Of a stretch of 64,000 bases of DNA, positions 7,694 through 15,751 are shown in pieces. A program made the position numbers and the translations under genes. The notes beneath the pieces were generated by a model. That model was not told the origin of the DNA. It did not search any database and saw only the letters and a list, made by a program, of their open reading frames with translations. This DNA is from Flavobacterium geliluteum (GTDB lineage: Bacteria; Bacteroidota; Bacteroidia; Flavobacteriales; Flavobacteriaceae): contig NZ_JAGFBV010000003.1 in assembly GCF_017948595.1 (NCBI RefSeq), positions 1-64,000 of the forward strand, in the 5' to 3' direction. The stretch's first letter is position 1. Every line of letters begins with the position of its first letter.

Positions 7694-9076
7694 TTAAAAT
7701 TCATTTATAAATAAGTCAAAATTGCCAGTGGCTGCTACTTTCAATAAAAATGATTGCCACACATTATTGTTTACAATGTCTCGGTCGATTTCGGCACGGT
7801 TGAGTGTGTACATTATTTGTGTTAAATCGGTTAAAGTGGTCAATCCGTTTTTGTACAAAGTCGATTTTTGCAGATAGGCTTGTCGTGCAGCATTGACTTG
7901 AATTGGTGCTTCTGCAAAATTTTCTAAACTGACTTTTATTTTATCATCGGCAAAATTCAACTGCGATTTTAATTCTCTGTCTGCCTGATTGTATTCTTCC
8001 TGCAAGGCTTGCGAAACCAATTTTTGGGCGCTTACTTGCTTGCTGGATCTAAAAGGAGTGGTAAGATTCCAGGTGATTCCAACCCCTACCAAATAGTTGG
8101 TTCGGTCAGGATTTATGCCGTCCCAGTAGTTTCTCGTAAAAGCAGTTTGGTCTGTGGCATACGATGAATCAAATCCAGAAGCTCTGGTTTGCAAAACACC
8201 AAAAGCCGTCATGGTTGGATAATAAAAACGTTTGAACAATTTGACTTGCTGGTTGCTGTACTCCATTTTTGTTTTGTAAAACTGAAGCAATGGATGCAGG
8301 CTGTCTGTAGCAACTCCCGCCAATAGTTCTCTCGGAATCTGATTGACAAAAAGGGTGTCTGTCGCAAAATCCTGAGGAGCAATCCCCATCAAATCGACCA
8401 ATTTATTGTTTTGTTCCTTAACGAAATTTTTTGCCAGATTCAGCGCAATTTTAGCTTTAGAAACTTCGGCGGTAGCCAATGTAGAATCAACTCCGGCCAA
8501 TAATCCGTTTTTTACTCTTGCCGCGGCGGTTCTCTTAAAAACCTCGGCTCGGCTTAAATTTTTTTGTTGTGAAATCAACAATCTTTGGCTGGCCAATAAA
8601 TTTAGATAAGCGGCAGTAATTTTTATTTTTTGTTGAAATTCTTCCTGTTGCAGATCTTTTTCTTTGCTGTTTACTTCTATTTTTGCCAAATTGATTTTTT
8701 CCTGTGTTTTTCCGAAAGTAAAAAAATCCCAGTTCATGTTGACCAAATAGAGCGCTCCAAAAGCCGAGTTCCAGTTTTGTTCAGGAAGCGGAAGCCCAGA
8801 CGAAGCGACTCCAAGACCTCCAAAACCATACAAGGGACCATTTTGCCCGTTTACTGTTCCATAATCTTGTTGCGCAGACAAATTAAGATTGGGCAAATAA
8901 TCGCGTTTCGATTGTTTTAGCGTTTCCCGAGATGCATTGGTATAGTTGCTTTTTGCTTTTATAGCACCGTAATTTTCTAAACCAGTTTTGATTGCCTCTT
9001 TTAAAGACAAGGTTTGTGAAAAACCGTTGGCAGCGAAAATCAAGAAAAATAATAAAGTAATTTTTTTGAAATACAT
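7694..9076 (-). CDS. TolC-family outer-membrane efflux channel
   Basis: About 460 residues. A TTG nine bases upstream is in frame, but the ATG at 9076 directly precedes a good signal peptide (MYFKKITLLFFLIFAANGFS) and is preferred. Two long alpha-helical coiled-coil repeats (roughly residues 20-225 and 245-445), rich in A, K, Q, N and L, are typical of outer-membrane efflux proteins, with strand-like stretches (for example WNSAFGALYLVNMNWDFFTFG and YLVGVGITWNLTTPF) that would form the barrel. It is the first gene of the operon and lies back-to-back with the histidine kinase gene across 165 bp that hold a perfect inverted repeat. Confidence 0.92.
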   Translation of the reverse strand: MYFKKITLLFFLIFAANGFSQTLSLKEAIKTGLENYGAIKAKSNYTNASRETLKQSKRDYLPNLNLSAQQDYGTVNGQNGPLYGFGGLGVASSGLPLPEQNWNSAFGALYLVNMNWDFFTFGKTQEKINLAKIEVNSKEKDLQQEEFQQKIKITAAYLNLLASQRLLISQQKNLSRAEVFKRTAAARVKNGLLAGVDSTLATAEVSKAKIALNLAKNFVKEQNNKLVDLMGIAPQDFATDTLFVNQIPRELLAGVATDSLHPLLQFYKTKMEYSNQQVKLFKRFYYPTMTAFGVLQTRASGFDSSYATDQTAFTRNYWDGINPDRTNYLVGVGITWNLTTPFRSSKQVSAQKLVSQALQEEYNQADRELKSQLNFADDKIKVSLENFAEAPIQVNAARQAYLQKSTLYKNGLTTLTDLTQIMYTLNRAEIDRDIVNNNVWQSFLLKVAATGNFDLFINEF

Positions 9077-9155
9077 AAAACTCAAATTGTGAAATTGTGA
9101 GACAAAATTATTTCACTTGCAGCGATATGTGCCTTCTTAAATGATGTAATACACT

Positions 9156-9186
9156 AATAAATGACGAATTGAATTGGTCATTTATT
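9156..9186. promoter_or_regulatory. Perfect 10-bp inverted repeat between efflux operon and two-component genes
   Basis: AATAAATGAC (9156-9165) and GTCATTTATT (9177-9186) are exact inverted copies separated by 11 bp, centred in the divergent promoter region. The spacing puts the two arms two helical turns apart, as for a dimeric regulator. On the tolC side, CAAAATTA (9103-9110) is TAATTTTG on the minus strand, a fit to the TAnnTTTG -7 box. Which protein binds is not known; the adjacent LytTR regulator is the obvious candidate. Confidence 0.45.
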
Positions 9187-9241
9187 GGGAATAAAAATTA
9201 AAAAAATGTGGTTAATTTGTAGACTATTTAAGTTTTAAAAA

Positions 9242-10282
9242 ATGAATAAGAAATTTGATAACATGTTAGACAACAAATGGTGGCAGGAAGTTGCCGTTGT
9301 TCTCTTTTCGTTTACGATTTATACCTTAAAGAATGATTGGATGCTTTTTAGCTCTTTTACGTCTATTCTGATGGGTATTTTTTTCTACTTTATTCTTTAC
9401 ATGCACGCTCAGTTCAATCGTTTTTTTTTACTTCCTATATTATTTAAAGAGCAAAAACCTGTTACCTATTTATTTTTAACACTTTTTGGGGTGTTACTTT
9501 TTTCTGTCTTTTTATACGAAATAACGACCTTAGAAATGTTTGCTAATTGTCATTTGTATCAAAATTCACATCAGCGAAGTTATGTTTATCAACTGGCTAG
9601 CGTTTTGGGGACTTTAGTGTGTATTTTGAGTCCGATTATTGTTTTTAAGTTTTATCATATCCATAAAAAACAAACAGACGAAACGTTGCTTTTTAATCAG
9701 ATGCAGCTTAATTCGTTAAAAGGGCAGTTGAATCCACATTTTTTATTCAATACTTTTAATACCCTGTATGGAATTAGCCTTGAATTTCCGGAAAGAACCT
9801 CTGATCTGATCATGAAAGTGTCGCAATTGATGCGTTATCAATTAGAGAGCAACAACAAACAATATGTCTCGCTGGAGGACGAACTGGAGTTTATCAACAG
9901 CTACATTCAGCTCGAAAAAGAGCGTGTAGGATACCGTTGCGTTATTGAGTACGATTGTAAAATTGACAATGAAAATGCCTATAAAATTTCGCCAATGCTC
10001 TTGATTGCTTTTATCGAAAATGCCTTCAAACATGGTACTTGCGCTATCGAAAAATGCTATGTTCGTATTTTTATAATAGTAGAAAATGGTGTATTGCATC
10101 TGCATGTTGTCAATTCGATTCCACAGAAAAAAACAGCTGTAGTTTCGACTAAGATTGGTATTAAAAACACAACCGAACGTCTGAATCTCCTTTACGGGAA
10201 AAATTACAAACTTGATATTCAGGAACATAAAGCCACCTACATCGTTGACTTGAAATTGCAACTTAAAAAGTTGGTAGAATGA
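9242..10282 (+). CDS. LytS/YehU-type sensor histidine kinase
   Basis: This 346-residue membrane kinase would phosphorylate the LytTR regulator encoded next to it. About four hydrophobic segments lie in residues 15-145, without a large extracellular domain. A His_kinase (PF06580-type) domain follows, with the phospho-accepting His166 in LNPHFLFNTFNTL. The ATPase part has an N-box (FIENAFKHG near residue 257) and a G-box (TKIGIKNTTERLNLLYG). The stop overlaps the start of the regulator gene (ATGA), so the pair is translationally coupled. Its divergence from the RND operon suggests that it controls efflux or senses an envelope state. Confidence 0.9.
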   Translation: MNKKFDNMLDNKWWQEVAVVLFSFTIYTLKNDWMLFSSFTSILMGIFFYFILYMHAQFNRFFLLPILFKEQKPVTYLFLTLFGVLLFSVFLYEITTLEMFANCHLYQNSHQRSYVYQLASVLGTLVCILSPIIVFKFYHIHKKQTDETLLFNQMQLNSLKGQLNPHFLFNTFNTLYGISLEFPERTSDLIMKVSQLMRYQLESNNKQYVSLEDELEFINSYIQLEKERVGYRCVIEYDCKIDNENAYKISPMLLIAFIENAFKHGTCAIEKCYVRIFIIVENGVLHLHVVNSIPQKKTAVVSTKIGIKNTTERLNLLYGKNYKLDIQEHKATYIVDLKLQLKKLVE

Positions 10283-10983
10283 AGGAAACAAAAAAATGTA
10301 TTATTGTAGACGATGAGCCGGCAGCACATTATGTTTTGTCTAATTACATCAAGCAAAATCCGCAGCTAGAATTGGTTTTTCAGGGGTATAATGGTATTGA
10401 AACGATGGATTATTTGCGAGAAAACAAAGTAGATCTGATGTTTTTGGATATTAACATGCCTGAAATTTCTGGAATGGAATTGCTCAAAATTCTTCCCATT
10501 CAGCCCAAAACGATTCTAACCACCGCTTATTCTGAATTTGCATTAGAAAGTTATGATTATGGTGTGATTGATTATTTGCTGAAACCTATTTATTTTCCTC
10601 GATTTCTAAAAGCAATTGATCGTTTTTTTTCGATAGAAAACACAAAAAATCAAGAGGAACAAATCACGGCCAACTCGGTGATCGTAAAGGTAGACGGGCA
10701 TTTGGTCGACATTGAGTTGAGCCAGCTTTTGTTTGCGCAAAGTTTTGGCAACTATGTAAAATTGCACACAATAAAAAGAACCTATTTGGCTTCTATTACC
10801 ACGAGCGAATTTGAAAAATGTTTACCAGAAAAAAGCTTTCTTCGCATCCATAAATCGTACATTGTTGCGATTGATAAAATAGAAGGAACAGACAAAGATT
10901 TTGTTATTATTAAAAAAGAAAAATTACCAATTGGCATTACTTACAAAAGAGAATTGACAGACCGATTGAAGAATAAAAGTTAG
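10279..10983 (+). CDS. LytTR-family response regulator
   Basis: This is a 234-residue DNA-binding response regulator. The receiver domain (residues 1-118) has the acidic pair D11/D12, the phospho-acceptor D57 in LMFLDINMPE, a TTAYSEF switch region, and K103 in YLLKP. The LytTR DNA-binding domain fills about residues 135-232 (QSFGNYVKLHT, then FLRIHKSYIVAIDKIEG). It starts 4 nt inside the kinase gene. The probable target is the divergent efflux promoter, which is an inference from position. Confidence 0.92.
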   Translation: MKETKKCIIVDDEPAAHYVLSNYIKQNPQLELVFQGYNGIETMDYLRENKVDLMFLDINMPEISGMELLKILPIQPKTILTTAYSEFALESYDYGVIDYLLKPIYFPRFLKAIDRFFSIENTKNQEEQITANSVIVKVDGHLVDIELSQLLFAQSFGNYVKLHTIKRTYLASITTSEFEKCLPEKSFLRIHKSYIVAIDKIEGTDKDFVIIKKEKLPIGITYKRELTDRLKNKS

Positions 10984-11011
10984 AAATAATGCTTACTAAT
11001 TCAATTATTTC

Positions 11012-11053
11012 AAAAAAGAAGCCTACTAAGATTTATTTCTTGTAGGCTTTTTT
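11012..11053. terminator. Bidirectional terminator
   Basis: AAGCCTAC (11019-11026) pairs with GTAGGCTT (11042-11049), with an A run before and a T run after. It lies between the convergent LytTR regulator and DUF4386 genes and should serve both. Confidence 0.8.
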
Positions 11054-11072
11054 GATATTTTTATCTTTCAGA

Positions 11073-11795
11073 TTATGAGATATTTAACTTTTTTTTCCAG
11101 ATAGGGAGGTTTACTCCTTTAAAAATCAGCCAGAGGCTAAGTGTTAATTCTGCGATCAAGCAAGGTAATAATACTACCATACTAGAAAGTTGTGGTGCGA
11201 GGATTAAGGCAAAGCTGTTCGTTAAATAACACAATCCGGCGATCGACATCAGAATGCCGATTATTTTTGGGAAGTAACCCGACTTAAAAAGTAAATAACC
11301 TTCTATAAGACATACAAATCCGAAAAATATCAGCCCAACACCAAAACCAAAATTATGCAGTTTTATAGAAAGATAAGAGAGCGCATGCAATTGATCCTGA
11401 CTAAAAGATTTTAGGTAATCGGATTCTCCTAAAAAGAATAAAGCAGCAAAAAGGTTTAATTTGTTCGCTACCAAAACAGCAGTCTGAATCAGGTTAAAAG
11501 ACAAATTAAGAACTGCCAGTTTTTTACTTACAGGTTTGAGTAAAAAATAGAGCAGAATCATTACCGGTAAATCACAAATTTGCATAATCAAATCGGCAGT
11601 AATGCCAATTTTCCATAAAAATGGAGAATGTATAATATTATTTGCAGTTGCTGTCGCATCTCCAGAAACAATTAATTTATTTCTAACAAAGGTTTCTGCA
11701 AAAAATCCAGCTACGATAATAAGTAAATATAATAATCCGGCGATTCGGGCATAAACTTGCGGAGAGGTTTCGAAATTCTTAAAATTAAGTTTCAT
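11073..11795 (-). CDS. DUF4386-family membrane protein
   Basis: This is a 240-residue integral membrane protein with about six hydrophobic segments (near residues 17-35, 60-85, 95-118, 145-165, 175-195 and 205-232). The N-terminal pattern ARIAGLLYLLIIVAGFFAE and the later SGYFPKIIGILMSIAGLCYL are the features by which I recognise DUF4386. No catalytic residues are apparent and its function is unknown. It is a single-gene unit with its own terminator downstream. Confidence 0.75.
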   Translation of the reverse strand: MKLNFKNFETSPQVYARIAGLLYLLIIVAGFFAETFVRNKLIVSGDATATANNIIHSPFLWKIGITADLIMQICDLPVMILLYFLLKPVSKKLAVLNLSFNLIQTAVLVANKLNLFAALFFLGESDYLKSFSQDQLHALSYLSIKLHNFGFGVGLIFFGFVCLIEGYLLFKSGYFPKIIGILMSIAGLCYLTNSFALILAPQLSSMVVLLPCLIAELTLSLWLIFKGVNLPIWKKKLNIS

Positions 11796-11865
11796 AATGG
11801 TTGGTTTAGTTGTATTTTAAGACGTCTAAAGCTTATAAATGTTACAAAAATCTTAATTTTTAAGA

Positions 11866-11904
11866 AATAAAAACTCCAGCAGACTTTTAAAATCTACTGG
11901 ATTT
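11866..11904 (-). terminator. Terminator of the SDR gene
   Basis: CCAGCAGA (11876-11883) and TCTACTGG (11893-11900) pair with one mismatch. On the minus strand the hairpin is followed by GAGTTTTTATTTC. It lies 24 bp past the SDR stop. Confidence 0.65.
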
Positions 11905-11923
11905 AATTTAATAAAAGATAGTT

Positions 11924-12688
11924 TTACAGCATCATTCCGCCAGAAACTTCGATGCGTTGAGCGTTTACCCAGCGTGCTTCTTCGGTACACAAAAAAGCAA
12001 CTACACCACCAATATCATCAGGCAAGCCAACTCTTCCTAAGGCAGTCAGCGAAGCGATCTGTTGATTGACTTGGTCGTTGTCACGAACCAGTCCTCCACC
12101 AAAATCGGTTTCAATAGCGCCCGGAGCCACCACATTTACTTTAATTTTTCTTTCTCCCAATTCTTTTGCCTGGTATTTTGTCAAGGTTTCAATTGCACCT
12201 TTCATAGCCGCATACGCTGCGTAGCCAGGGAATGAAAATCGTGCCAAACCTGTTGAAATATTGATAATTCCGCCTCCGTCATTTAGTACATTTAAGGCTT
12301 TTTGAGTCAGGAAAAAAGGCCCTTTAAAATGAATGTTGGTCAATTGATCAAATTCGGCTTCGGAAGTTGCTGCAAATGAATTATGAATTCCGATACCTGC
12401 ATTATTTACTAAAAAGTCAAATTTATTAGTATTAAAAACATTTTTTAAAGCGGTAGAAACACTTTCGAAAAAAGTATCAAAACTACCTGAATCTGTTACA
12501 TTCAACTGAATTGCAACTGCTTTTTGACCCAGATTTTCAATTTCTTTTACAACTGTTTCAGCTTCGTCTCTTTTACTGTTGTACGTAATAATTATATCGA
12601 TTCCTTTTTTAGCAATCGCGATTGCCATGTTTTTTCCTAAACCTCTGCTACCACCTGTAACTAGAGCAATTTTTGTATTTACTGCCAT
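11924..12688 (-). CDS. Short-chain dehydrogenase/reductase (classical SDR)
   Basis: This is a 254-residue NAD(P)-dependent oxidoreductase. The cofactor motif TGGSRGLG is at residues 11-18, NNAG near 95, a catalytic Ser in INISTGLA, and the Y-x3-K pair in YAAMK. An Arg after the glycine motif hints at NADP(H). The C-terminal motif WVNAQRIEVSGG is typical of 3-ketoacyl-ACP reductase-like SDRs, and the substrate is unknown. It follows an AraC-family gene on the same strand, separated by 135 bp that hold a -7 box and paired direct repeats, so the AraC protein probably controls it. Confidence 0.88.
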   Translation of the reverse strand: MAVNTKIALVTGGSRGLGKNMAIAIAKKGIDIIITYNSKRDEAETVVKEIENLGQKAVAIQLNVTDSGSFDTFFESVSTALKNVFNTNKFDFLVNNAGIGIHNSFAATSEAEFDQLTNIHFKGPFFLTQKALNVLNDGGGIINISTGLARFSFPGYAAYAAMKGAIETLTKYQAKELGERKIKVNVVAPGAIETDFGGGLVRDNDQVNQQIASLTALGRVGLPDDIGGVVAFLCTEEARWVNAQRIEVSGGMML

Positions 12689-12714
12689 TTTATTTTTGTT
12701 TTAAATTGATAGGA

Positions 12715-12783
12715 CAAAGATAGGATTGAAGTAGCGTCACCGATTTGCAAATATCAAATCGATGTTTGCGAAATTCAAATCGA
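12715..12783 (-). promoter_or_regulatory. SDR promoter with two AraC-type direct repeats
   Basis: CAAAGATA (12715-12722) is TATCTTTG on the minus strand, fitting the TAnnTTTG -7 box. Just upstream, two direct repeats spaced 21 bp apart, TTTGCAAATATCAAATCGA (12744-12762) and TTTGCGAAATTCAAATCGA (12765-12783), share 16 of 19 bases. Two repeats two helical turns apart, next to the -33 region, are the usual layout of an AraC-family activator site. The neighbouring gene encodes such a protein. Confidence 0.55.
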
Positions 12784-12823
12784 GTGTTTCAAGTTTCAAA
12801 ATCTAAAATTAGCAATCTACAAT

Positions 12824-13747
12824 CTAAACTCTAAAAGCTAATGGAGTTAAAGAAGTTTGCTTTTTGAAGAAATTAGAAAAATGCGCCAACTCTTCAAAAC
12901 CTAAAGAATAAGCAATTTCAGAGATGTTCCAGTCAGTTTGTTTTAAGAGAATTTTGGCTTCGCTGATCAATCGGGTGCTGATTAATTCGGTAGTAGTTTT
13001 TCCGGTATTTTCTTTTAAAACTTTGTTGAGGTGATTGACATGAACGGATAGTCTGTTGGCAAAATCCTTTGCTGTTCTGAGTTCCAGTCTCTGATGAGGT
13101 GATTCTATTGGGAATTGTCTTTCTAATAATTCTGCAAATAAAGAAGAAACTCTTGCGGCCGAATTGTGCTTGGAATAAAGGGCCGTAATAGGTTGTAATT
13201 TTTGCCCAAAATGAATCAGCTCTGCAACATAATTTCGAATCAAATCATATTTATAGACATAATCAGAACTGATTTCTTTTTGTATTTTACTGAAAATCAA
13301 TTCGACTTCAACAACTTCTTTTTCAGAAAGTTGAAAGATAGGATAGCCATCAGAAGCAAAAATTGGGAGCGTATCCAGCTCAATTCCGCTTTTGTTTTTT
13401 GATAGAAATTCACTTGTAAAAACACAAAAATGACCCGATTGATTGATGTCCTGAGGCAGGTAATTATAAGGAATTTTGGGTGTAGCAAACAAAAGTGCGT
13501 ATTGATCGATCTCGATAATTTTATCGGCATATTCGGCTCTGTTTTTTCCTTTAATCAAACTTATTTTGTAATATGCCCTTCGATCATAAGGCATAATCGA
13601 TTTTCCCTGCAAGCGTTCGAGGATTTCTTTTATGTCAAAAACATTAAAATGACCAATTTCTTTTTGGATGTCATTGGGTAATAAAGAATGAGGCGTAACA
13701 GTCGAGCCTTGGGTAATATCCTGATAAAAAGAATCTAATGATTTCAT
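12824..13747 (-). CDS. AraC-family transcriptional regulator
   Basis: About 307 residues. An upstream in-frame TTG (13768) would add seven residues, but the ATG at 13747 (MKSLDSFYQD) is preferred. The N-terminal part (about 1-190) is a cupin-like sensor domain of the kind found in many Bacteroidota AraC proteins. The C-terminal 100 residues hold two helix-turn-helix units, ending with the family signature NISEIAYSLGFEELAHFSNFF. It lies upstream of and parallel to the SDR gene. A direct-repeat site in front of the SDR gene suggests a simple regulator-target pair, perhaps responding to a carbonyl compound. Confidence 0.88.
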   Translation of the reverse strand: MKSLDSFYQDITQGSTVTPHSLLPNDIQKEIGHFNVFDIKEILERLQGKSIMPYDRRAYYKISLIKGKNRAEYADKIIEIDQYALLFATPKIPYNYLPQDINQSGHFCVFTSEFLSKNKSGIELDTLPIFASDGYPIFQLSEKEVVEVELIFSKIQKEISSDYVYKYDLIRNYVAELIHFGQKLQPITALYSKHNSAARVSSLFAELLERQFPIESPHQRLELRTAKDFANRLSVHVNHLNKVLKENTGKTTTELISTRLISEAKILLKQTDWNISEIAYSLGFEELAHFSNFFKKQTSLTPLAFRV

Positions 13748-13841
13748 AAAAAGAATTGTAAAATTCAAATATATGAAAATTCAAGAATATATTTTTATGA
13801 AGTTTCAGACTCTTTTTGTTTCTACTTTAAAAAAGTTGTAT

Positions 13842-14402
13842 TCAAAACAAACTTCCCTGTACAAATTCAGGTTGCGGATTGCTATTGAAAGTAAAAGTAT
13901 CGGTTACAAAAAATTGTTTTTTGGCAGGATCTAATTCTCGCAAAACGATAGAATCGCATAAAAAATTGATATCGATTGTGGTAAAAAGATGTGATGCTAT
14001 TTTGATGCTTTCGGGAGTTAGTTTTCGACCAATAGAAATATGCGGGTCGGTACTTTTTTTGAGATTTGAAAGTCGTAATGTTTCCTGCGTTTTTTTCATG
14101 ACAAACTTTAGCTTTTCTTTAGAATCATCTTTAGGAGCAATAAAGAAAGCGCCATTATCGTAAGTTCCAAAATGATCCAAATCGACTTGAAAAGGACTAA
14201 AACTATCACAAACTCTGCCCAATTTTGTTCTGATTTTTGCCACTTCGGTTTCGGTCAGTGTAAATTCGCAGATCGTGATATGTGGTGTGGCATTTTTACT
14301 ATTGTACCAGCCAATTTTTTTAGACAAAAGTTCTTTCATGACCTTAATAGTCTGAATTATGGCCTCGGAAGGATAAATTGCCACAGAAAACTTTTTTTCC
14401 AT
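13842..14402 (-). CDS. 2H phosphoesterase, 2'-5' RNA ligase-like
   Basis: This 186-residue soluble protein has the two H-x-T/S-x motifs that define the 2H fold: H41-I-T in PHITICEF and a second in PHISIGR near residue 123. The family includes RNA 2'-5' ligase ThpR and cyclic phosphodiesterases. The closest general resemblance is to the 2'-5' RNA ligase family in Bacteroidota. The natural substrate is unknown and the genes around it give no hint. The length fits the family (170-190). Confidence 0.8.
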   Translation of the reverse strand: MEKKFSVAIYPSEAIIQTIKVMKELLSKKIGWYNSKNATPHITICEFTLTETEVAKIRTKLGRVCDSFSPFQVDLDHFGTYDNGAFFIAPKDDSKEKLKFVMKKTQETLRLSNLKKSTDPHISIGRKLTPESIKIASHLFTTIDINFLCDSIVLRELDPAKKQFFVTDTFTFNSNPQPEFVQGSLF

Positions 14403-14521
14403 TGTTTAGCGGTTTGGGTTTCACAAATTTAAAATTTAAATACTACGACAAACATTTCATGAAAATATTCTTTGAGGAATTTCAATTGTATTTTTAACAA
14501 TACAAAAGCAGTTTTTTGTGT

Positions 14522-14836
14522 CTAAATTTTTCCTTTTAGATGCAATCGATGCAATATCTCCGATTTTAACAATCCGCTTCCGCCACCAAAATGTTCAATT
14601 ACTTCTACTTCCGGGTGATGTTTGAGACAAAAAGTGGTAAATTCTTTTTCGACCTGATCTTCTATAGCAGAACTCAAAAGGACAATGTCGATTTTGTTTT
14701 TCAGAAAATAATCCTGAGCTAATTTCTCATCATCAAAACCAATGGCATTCCAATTTTCGTAATTGTTTACCAATCGCAATAAAGTCTCTAAAATAGGCTG
14801 ATTTTTTCCGAGTATTAAGAATTCAAATGTTTTCAT
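14522..14836 (-). CDS. Receiver-like small protein, unknown function
   Basis: About 104 residues starting at ATG 14836; a TTG 21 nt upstream is less likely. The fold pattern beta-alpha (FLILGKNQPILETLLRLV), then IDIVLLSS and VEVIEHFGGGSGLL, resembles a CheY-like or pseudo-receiver domain. The usual phospho-acceptor position after the third strand reads LLSSAIED and has no clear Asp, and the N-terminal acidic pair is missing. It probably does not take a phosphate. No domain was recognised with certainty and it is a single-gene unit. Confidence 0.55.
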   Translation of the reverse strand: MKTFEFLILGKNQPILETLLRLVNNYENWNAIGFDDEKLAQDYFLKNKIDIVLLSSAIEDQVEKEFTTFCLKHHPEVEVIEHFGGGSGLLKSEILHRLHLKGKI

Positions 14837-15020
14837 AATCACTAATTTGTAGTACAAATTTATCGTAAAAAAAATAATTTCAACTTAATCTAGGATAAGA
14901 AATAGGTTCTTTTAACGTGAAACATTCAAATTATTTTTCATGGTCGATTAGAGGTAATTACGAAGTATAAAATTGTTGTAATAAATTCATTTTTCATAAT
15001 AAAATTATATAATTTCCAGA

Positions 15021-15055
15021 TTGTAATTTTTATTTAGCAACAATTCTTATTTTTG
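15021..15055 (+). promoter_or_regulatory. Promoter of the OmpR/HAMP two-component pair
   Basis: TATTTTTG (15048-15055) fits the Bacteroidota -7 box TAnnTTTG, with a TTG at 15021-15023 as a possible -33 element. The 24-bp spacing is slightly long. The -7 box ends 20 bp before the regulator's ATG. Confidence 0.4.
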
Positions 15056-15075
15056 TTAGATATACATTTTCTCAG

Positions 15076-15750
15076 ATGAAATTACTAATAGTAGAAGACG
15101 AGCCCAATTTATTATCTATTTTACGGAAGGGATTTGCAGAGAACAATAACGAGGTAAGTGTTGCGCTTGATGGCAAAACTGCTCTTGAAATGATGTATAA
15201 TTATACTTTTGATGTCGTTATTTTGGATGTCATGCTGCCCGATATCAACGGAATAGAAATTTGCAGAAGATTGCGAGCCAGTAAAAATTTTGTTCCTGTG
15301 CTACTTTTAACCGCTCTTGGAACCTCAGAAAATATTGTGACAGGTTTGAATGCGGGAGCTGATGATTATTTGGTAAAACCTTTTAAATTTGGAGAGTTGG
15401 AAGCTCGCGTAAACGCCCTAAATCGAAGAGCGAATCAGGAAACCGAGAAGATTGACTCGATCACTATAAGCGATCTCGAGATCAATGCCAAAGCAAAAAC
15501 CGTAAAAAGAGAGGGAGAATTGATTGTTCTGACTGCCAAAGAATTTAAATTATTGTATTATCTGGCCAAAAACAAAGACATTATCGTATCTCGTGACCAA
15601 ATTTTGGATAATGTCTGGGATATTAATTTTGATATGAATACCAATGTTGTCGATGTATATATCAATTATTTGAGAAAAAAAATAGACAAACCTTATGCTA
15701 CCAAACTTATTCATACCATAAAAGGTTTGGGTTATGTTATAAAACCATAA
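15076..15750 (+). CDS. OmpR-family response regulator
   Basis: This 224-residue regulator pairs with the histidine kinase next to it. The receiver domain has E7/D8, phospho-acceptor D51 (VVILDVMLPD), a T in LLTALG and K101 in YLVKPF. The winged helix (about 128-222) has the trans_reg_C features LTAKEFKLLYYLAKN, VSRDQILDNVW and VDVYINYLRKKID. Only 1 bp separates its stop from the kinase start. The target genes are unknown. The Usp-like and bestrophin genes that follow may be co-regulated. Confidence 0.93.
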   Translation: MKLLIVEDEPNLLSILRKGFAENNNEVSVALDGKTALEMMYNYTFDVVILDVMLPDINGIEICRRLRASKNFVPVLLLTALGTSENIVTGLNAGADDYLVKPFKFGELEARVNALNRRANQETEKIDSITISDLEINAKAKTVKREGELIVLTAKEFKLLYYLAKNKDIIVSRDQILDNVWDINFDMNTNVVDVYINYLRKKIDKPYATKLIHTIKGLGYVIKP

Positions 15751-15751
15751 A

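Noticed and set aside
9842..10291. A 149-codon minus-strand frame in the histidine kinase gene
   Set aside because: It is antisense to a kinase with clear motifs, and its sequence has no domain pattern.
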